Below are positions 18,523 through 21,424 of a stretch of DNA of 21,424 nucleotides, piece by piece. The DNA is from Jimgerdemannia flammicorona. Its lineage: Eukaryota > Mucoromycota > Endogonomycetes > Endogonales > Endogonaceae. The DNA is taken from positions 1-21,424 of the forward strand of contig RBNI01001660.1 in the NCBI GenBank assembly GCA_003990745.1. The letters run 5' to 3'. The notes under the pieces are model-generated. The model had not been told where the DNA came from and made no database searches. It was given only the letters and a program-made list of their open reading frames with translations. The position numbers and the translations under genes were made by a program. Each line of letters begins with the position of its first letter. Position 1 is the stretch's first letter.

Positions 18523-19620
18523 TTAGAGCAGAATATTCAAGACCATAGGGACTTCATCTTTATCAGAGATCAGGATGTCTTTGAAGGAGATGAGGTCCTG
18601 GAATTCATCATCATTGCATATTTCATATATATTGCACATCTCGTGTATATCACATATCTTACATATATCATGCAGGATGACATCATCACTAATGACATCA
18701 TTACATTTGGTGGCAGTGGGAATAAGAAGGTCTGGGGCTCTCCAGTCTATAAGGTTCTCTTCCACAAAATAGGGGATAAATGTGGGGTCTTAGAGAGATC
18801 TAATCTGGATACTTGGGCCTTGGAATATTGAGATCAATCCTTACAGGAGTTGGTCTGGGTTGTCCTGGAGGATAGGATGCCAGAAGTCTTCTACTTTATC
18901 ACTATTAAGGGTGATAGTAGACTGGGCTTCTGTAGCCACTCTGGCTTCTAGTGCATTGATACAGTGAGCTGATAGGTCTCTGAAGTCTGAGACTCTAACA
19001 TACTCCAAGTTGGAGATTGACCATAGTGTATGCCTGAAGATCTGATAGATCTTCTTAGCTGTCCTTGTTTCGCATATATCTATGAGAGTGGCATCTTATA
19101 GCTCTTGAGTGCTGGTCTGTGGGAACTCCCAGCAGAGGAGGTTTCCTATTTCATACTCCTGCTACATTTGGAGGCATTCAGTAGCAATGGTGATCCTTGT
19201 TTCCATTTCACAGCAGTAGAGAATGTAATGATAAGAGTCACCAGTACTCAGGTTGACACTAGGAGTCCTTCTTGAGTAGGTCCTCATGGCTCTTCTGATG
19301 TCTTGGAACATCCTTTCTTCGACTGAGGTACCTTGGTGGTTTCTTGATCTTGAGGTTTGGCAAGCAGCAGATATTTCATTTGTGGTAAGTCTTTGAGCTA
19401 TTTTGGGATTAGTGGGTCTTGTTGGTTGTTGCTACTGCAGTTCCTTGATCCTTCTTTTATATTTCTCAAGATACCTATACTGTGGTCACAATGACTTACA
19501 GTTGGTCATCATTGCTCATCTTGTATACTATATAATCTTCTTGTACTCCAATCTGGTGGCTTGCAAGGAAAGACTGTCTCCTGTACTGATATCATCATTC
19601 TGGGGTCACTGTTACAATAG
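18523..19620 (-). pseudogene. Unrecognised degenerate protein-coding frame
   Basis: About 365 codons in one frame with roughly nine stops and no frame change from about 19560 to the final stop near 18523. Readable parts: EYKKII, PQYRYLEKYKRRIKELQ, then ISAACQTSRSRNHQGTSVEE, RMFQDIRRAMRTYSRRTP, STGDSYHYILYCCEMETRIT, KKIYQIFRHTLWSISNLEYV, DFRDLSAHCINALEARVATE, DKVEDFWHPILQDN and an acidic C-terminus with DDEFQDLISFKDI. The stops are mostly TAG or TAA where CAG or CAA would fit the composition. It ends a few bases before the candidate gypsy LTR. There is no zinc knuckle, protease or RT motif. It may be Gag-like protein of another retroelement or a host-type gene; I do not recognise it. Confidence 0.6.
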
Positions 19621-20740
19621 ATTAATAATATACCTAAAGAGATAAATATATCTTTAATAGAGTATAATAAGATCAAGCAGCTATTTGAAAGTATATCTCT
19701 CAGCAAACTGTAATTTTATAAGATGCATTCAGCTATTTACTAGAAAGAAAACATCAAGTAGTATGGAACTTCTGATAATTATAATACTGAGTACTCTGAA
19801 TATCAGTATATTATAGATACTAAGATTTCTTATAAATACTCTAATAAGAAAGATGAGATAATTTAAATAATTTAATATATTCTCTACTATATAAGTATAT
19901 AAATAAAGTATGATTTTCTATCAATACCACAGGATCATTAGAGTACTCAAAGTAGACTTTTTTGAATACTTAGATAAAAATTATCAGAAAAGTTCAATGT
20001 TATAAATATAGGTCAAATATATAGTATATTATAATTTTACTATGCTATTAGAATTTTCTTTGATAATTTGAAATGCCCTTCTAGATATATCAAAGCATAT
20101 TGATTAAGTAATACAAATTTACCTATTCTGGATAATTTAAAGATATATATTTATTTCAAATAAATAATAATTGAAGAAATATAATTATATAATTTTGCCT
20201 TTTATTTACATCATATCAGGTTATTATTTTTCAATCATTAACTTTAGAGTAAGTAAATCTATATAGGGAGTATTATCAAGATACAATCAAAATCATCATT
20301 AGGTACAATTTTGTATTTTTCAGACAACTACATTATGACTGAATTGTAGTTTATAACTGAGAGGATCTTGTTAAGTAATGAGAAGATATCTACAGTTTGT
20401 ATGAATTTAAGATTGAGCAGATTTGGCTTCTCTTTTCAAATGAGCAGAATAACATTAAGTACAATCTTGCTTATATCCAATGGTTTAAGATTGGAGCTCA
20501 GGATTCTGACACCAAGATAATTATTGCTATTCAATCAGAGAAGTACAATTATCAACATAAATGATATCAAATAAAATATATGCATGATCTTCTTTTTCAA
20601 GAGTCAAATTCAGCAACAATAGTCAAACAAGATCAAGTTGACATTTATTTTTTTAAAAAATAGTTAGTGAATCAGTATAGTGATAGAGAAGCATGGGAGC
20701 AATTTTATTAAATACTTCCTATTGTTAAGTTTGCCTTTAT

Positions 20741-20742
<2 letters not shown>
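19621..20742. other. AT-rich, heavily mutated tract
   Basis: Very AT-rich by eye, with almost no CpG, in sharp contrast to the LINE copies on one side and the minisatellite on the other. The left part (19621-20040) holds no frame I can follow. The right part carries the plus-strand pseudogene described separately. The composition fits repeat-directed C-to-T mutation of old repeat DNA. Confidence 0.6.
20041..20714 (+). pseudogene. Decayed 3' end of a plus-strand gene, perhaps of a DNA transposon
   Basis: The only plus-strand coding remnant. From 20211 to 20714 one frame can be followed: YQVIIFQSLTLE, NLYREYYQDTIKIIIRYNF, RQLHYD, EDIYSLYEFKIEQIWLLFSN (20382 on), AYIQWFKIGAQDSDTKII, then ATIVKQDQVDIYFFKK and NQYSDREAWEQFY before the TAA at 20712-20714. 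About seven in-frame stops interrupt it. A piece upstream in a different frame (IRIFFDNLKCPSRYIKAY, 20050-20103) may belong to it. The YIQWFK...DSDTK layout near the C-terminus reminds me of long proteins of fungal Plavaka/KDZ-type DNA transposons, but that is from memory of general pattern and weak. The 36-T run begins 28 bases after the stop. Confidence 0.5.

Positions 20743-20778
<36 letters not shown>
20743..20778 (-). repeat. 36-T run, probable A-tail of a minus-strand retroinsertion
   Basis: An uninterrupted T-run like the LINE tails in the window, but the sequence to its right (CTATCTCTACCACAATTG) is not the LINE 3' terminus, so it marks a different element or a retrotransposed transcript. 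No target-site duplication was found within the window. Confidence 0.5.
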
Positions 20779-20883
20779 CTATCTCTACCACAATTGTAAT
20801 GCTTGTTCTCGACATCTCAATGCTCAAGGATTCGTAATACAATGTACAATGTATCTATAATTCATCCAGAATGTACCTGAAGC
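20779..20883. other. Single-copy spacer between T-run and minisatellite
   Basis: About 105 bases with no coding frame. It contains ATGCTCAAGGATTCGTAATAC and two close ACAATGTA words, loosely like the words of the adjoining repeat, so it may be its degenerate edge. Confidence 0.4.
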
Positions 20884-21318
20884 AGAATGTATGGATGTAA
20901 AATACAGCAGAACGAAATTGCTCTCAGAATGCATGGATGTAAAATACAGCAGAACGAAATTGCTCTCAGAATGCATGGATTCGGAATGCAGTGGAGGAAA
21001 AACGCGCCTAGAATGCGCGAATTCGGAATACTCTGTGCCCAGAATTCATCACAAGTAGAATGCGTAGATGTAAAATGTGGGAGCAAAGATTCCGAATGCA
21101 GTGGAAGCAAACCGAGCATAGAATGCGCAAATTCGGAATGCTCTGTGCCCAGAATGCATCAGAAGTAGAATGTGTAGATGTAGAATGCGACAGAACGAAA
21201 TTGCAAGGATTCCGAATGCAGTGGAAGCAAAACGCATCCAGAATACACAAATTCGGAATGCTCTGGAAGCAAACCACGCCCAGAATGCTCAGAACGTCAT
21301 AGATTTACGTGAGAATGC
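20884..21318. repeat. Compound minisatellite built on an AGAATGC/GGAATGC word
   Basis: About 19 copies or close variants of (A/G/C)GAATGC in 435 bp. Two tandem 42-bp units (20884-20925 and 20926-20967) differ at one base. A higher-order unit of about 110-120 bp then repeats: 21010-21119, 21120-21239 and a partial copy from 21240. Within it the word spacing recurs as 15, 16, 16 and 27 bases. CpG is retained (AATTCGGAATGC, GATTCCGAATGC, AACG), unlike the AT-rich tract beside it. Open frames across it are low-complexity by-products (42 is a multiple of three), not genes. Confidence 0.88.
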
Positions 21319-21409
21319 CCTGATGTCGTGACCTGGGAAATCAAGAGCGACGAGATTGCACAAGTTGAGCATAAATCTCTACGGAGTGTTCATTGAGAAT
21401 AACAGTGTT
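21319..21409. other. Spacer after the minisatellite
   Basis: About 90 bases of mixed composition with several CpG (GTCGTG, GAGCGACGAG, CTACGG). No coding frame, repeat or recognisable site is seen. Confidence 0.4.
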
Positions 21410-21424
21410 TTTTTTTTTTTTTTT
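21410..21424 (-). repeat. T-run at window edge, probable A-tail of another minus-strand insertion
   Basis: Fifteen T up to the end of the window. By analogy with the other T-runs it may be the tail of a further element whose body lies to the right. Nothing more can be seen. Confidence 0.35.

Noticed and set aside
20862..21302. Repetitive open frames across the minisatellite on both strands
   Set aside because: The 42-bp unit is a multiple of three, so frames stay open by arithmetic; composition is low-complexity and there is no start context or domain.
20884..21318. CRISPR-like array
   Set aside because: Units are contiguous tandem repeats with nested periods, not constant repeats separated by unique spacers of fixed length; the setting is a eukaryotic repeat cluster.
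20884..21424. Telomeric or subtelomeric repeat
   Set aside because: No short TTAGGG-type repeat occurs; the repeat word is GAATGC with long complex periods.
1..21424. tRNA or rRNA genes
   Set aside because: I saw no tRNA-like A/B box pair with a foldable cloverleaf and no rRNA core sequence on either strand; the check was by eye only.

Overview
This window is a repeat-dense stretch of a eukaryotic, most likely filamentous-fungal, chromosome. It holds no convincing host gene. It is made of nested, mostly minus-strand retrotransposons: three copies of one LINE (non-LTR) family and two pieces of a Ty3/gypsy family. A heavily AT-mutated tract and a CpG-bearing minisatellite follow. The fungal assignment is inference. 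It rests on the repeat-induced-mutation look of the damage (premature stops mostly explained by G-to-A or C-to-T transitions, often at Trp, Gln and Arg codons), the Tad/L1-like LINE layout and the compact gypsy polyprotein.

Layout, left to right: LINE-a (1 to about 5710, minus, near full length, badly decayed); a ~300-bp gypsy integrase fragment (gypsy-A, 5710-6009); LINE-b (6010-7350, minus, 5'-truncated, 32-T tail); gypsy-B (7351 to about 18513, minus, missing its integrase end and 3' LTR). Gypsy-B is split by LINE-c (10199-16131, minus, full length, 58-T tail, perfect 16-bp target-site duplication). Beyond a candidate 5' LTR (about 18054-18513) lies an unrecognised minus-strand degenerate reading frame (18523-19620). 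Next come an AT-rich tract holding the decayed 3' end of a plus-strand gene ending at 20714, a 36-T run, a compound minisatellite (20884-21318) and another T-run at the window edge.

The most interesting system is in gypsy-B. Read on the minus strand its order is Gag (CCHC zinc knuckle), aspartic protease, a Cys/His-rich linker, a trimeric-type dUTPase with all five motifs recognisable, reverse transcriptase, RNase H and integrase. A dUTPase between protease and reverse transcriptase is neither the betaretroviral nor the lentiviral arrangement. Presumably it kept uracil out of the element's cDNA. LINE-c landed exactly in the protease-dUTPase linker, and the reading frame closes across its target-site duplication.

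History read from the sequence: gypsy elements inserted and were mutated; LINEs of one family inserted into them repeatedly in the same orientation. LINE-c is the youngest: ORF1 is fully open, and ORF2 is one unshifted 1,219-codon frame with seven stops. LINE-b joins two non-contiguous, diverged gypsy copies without a target-site duplication, which points to recombination rather than simple insertion.
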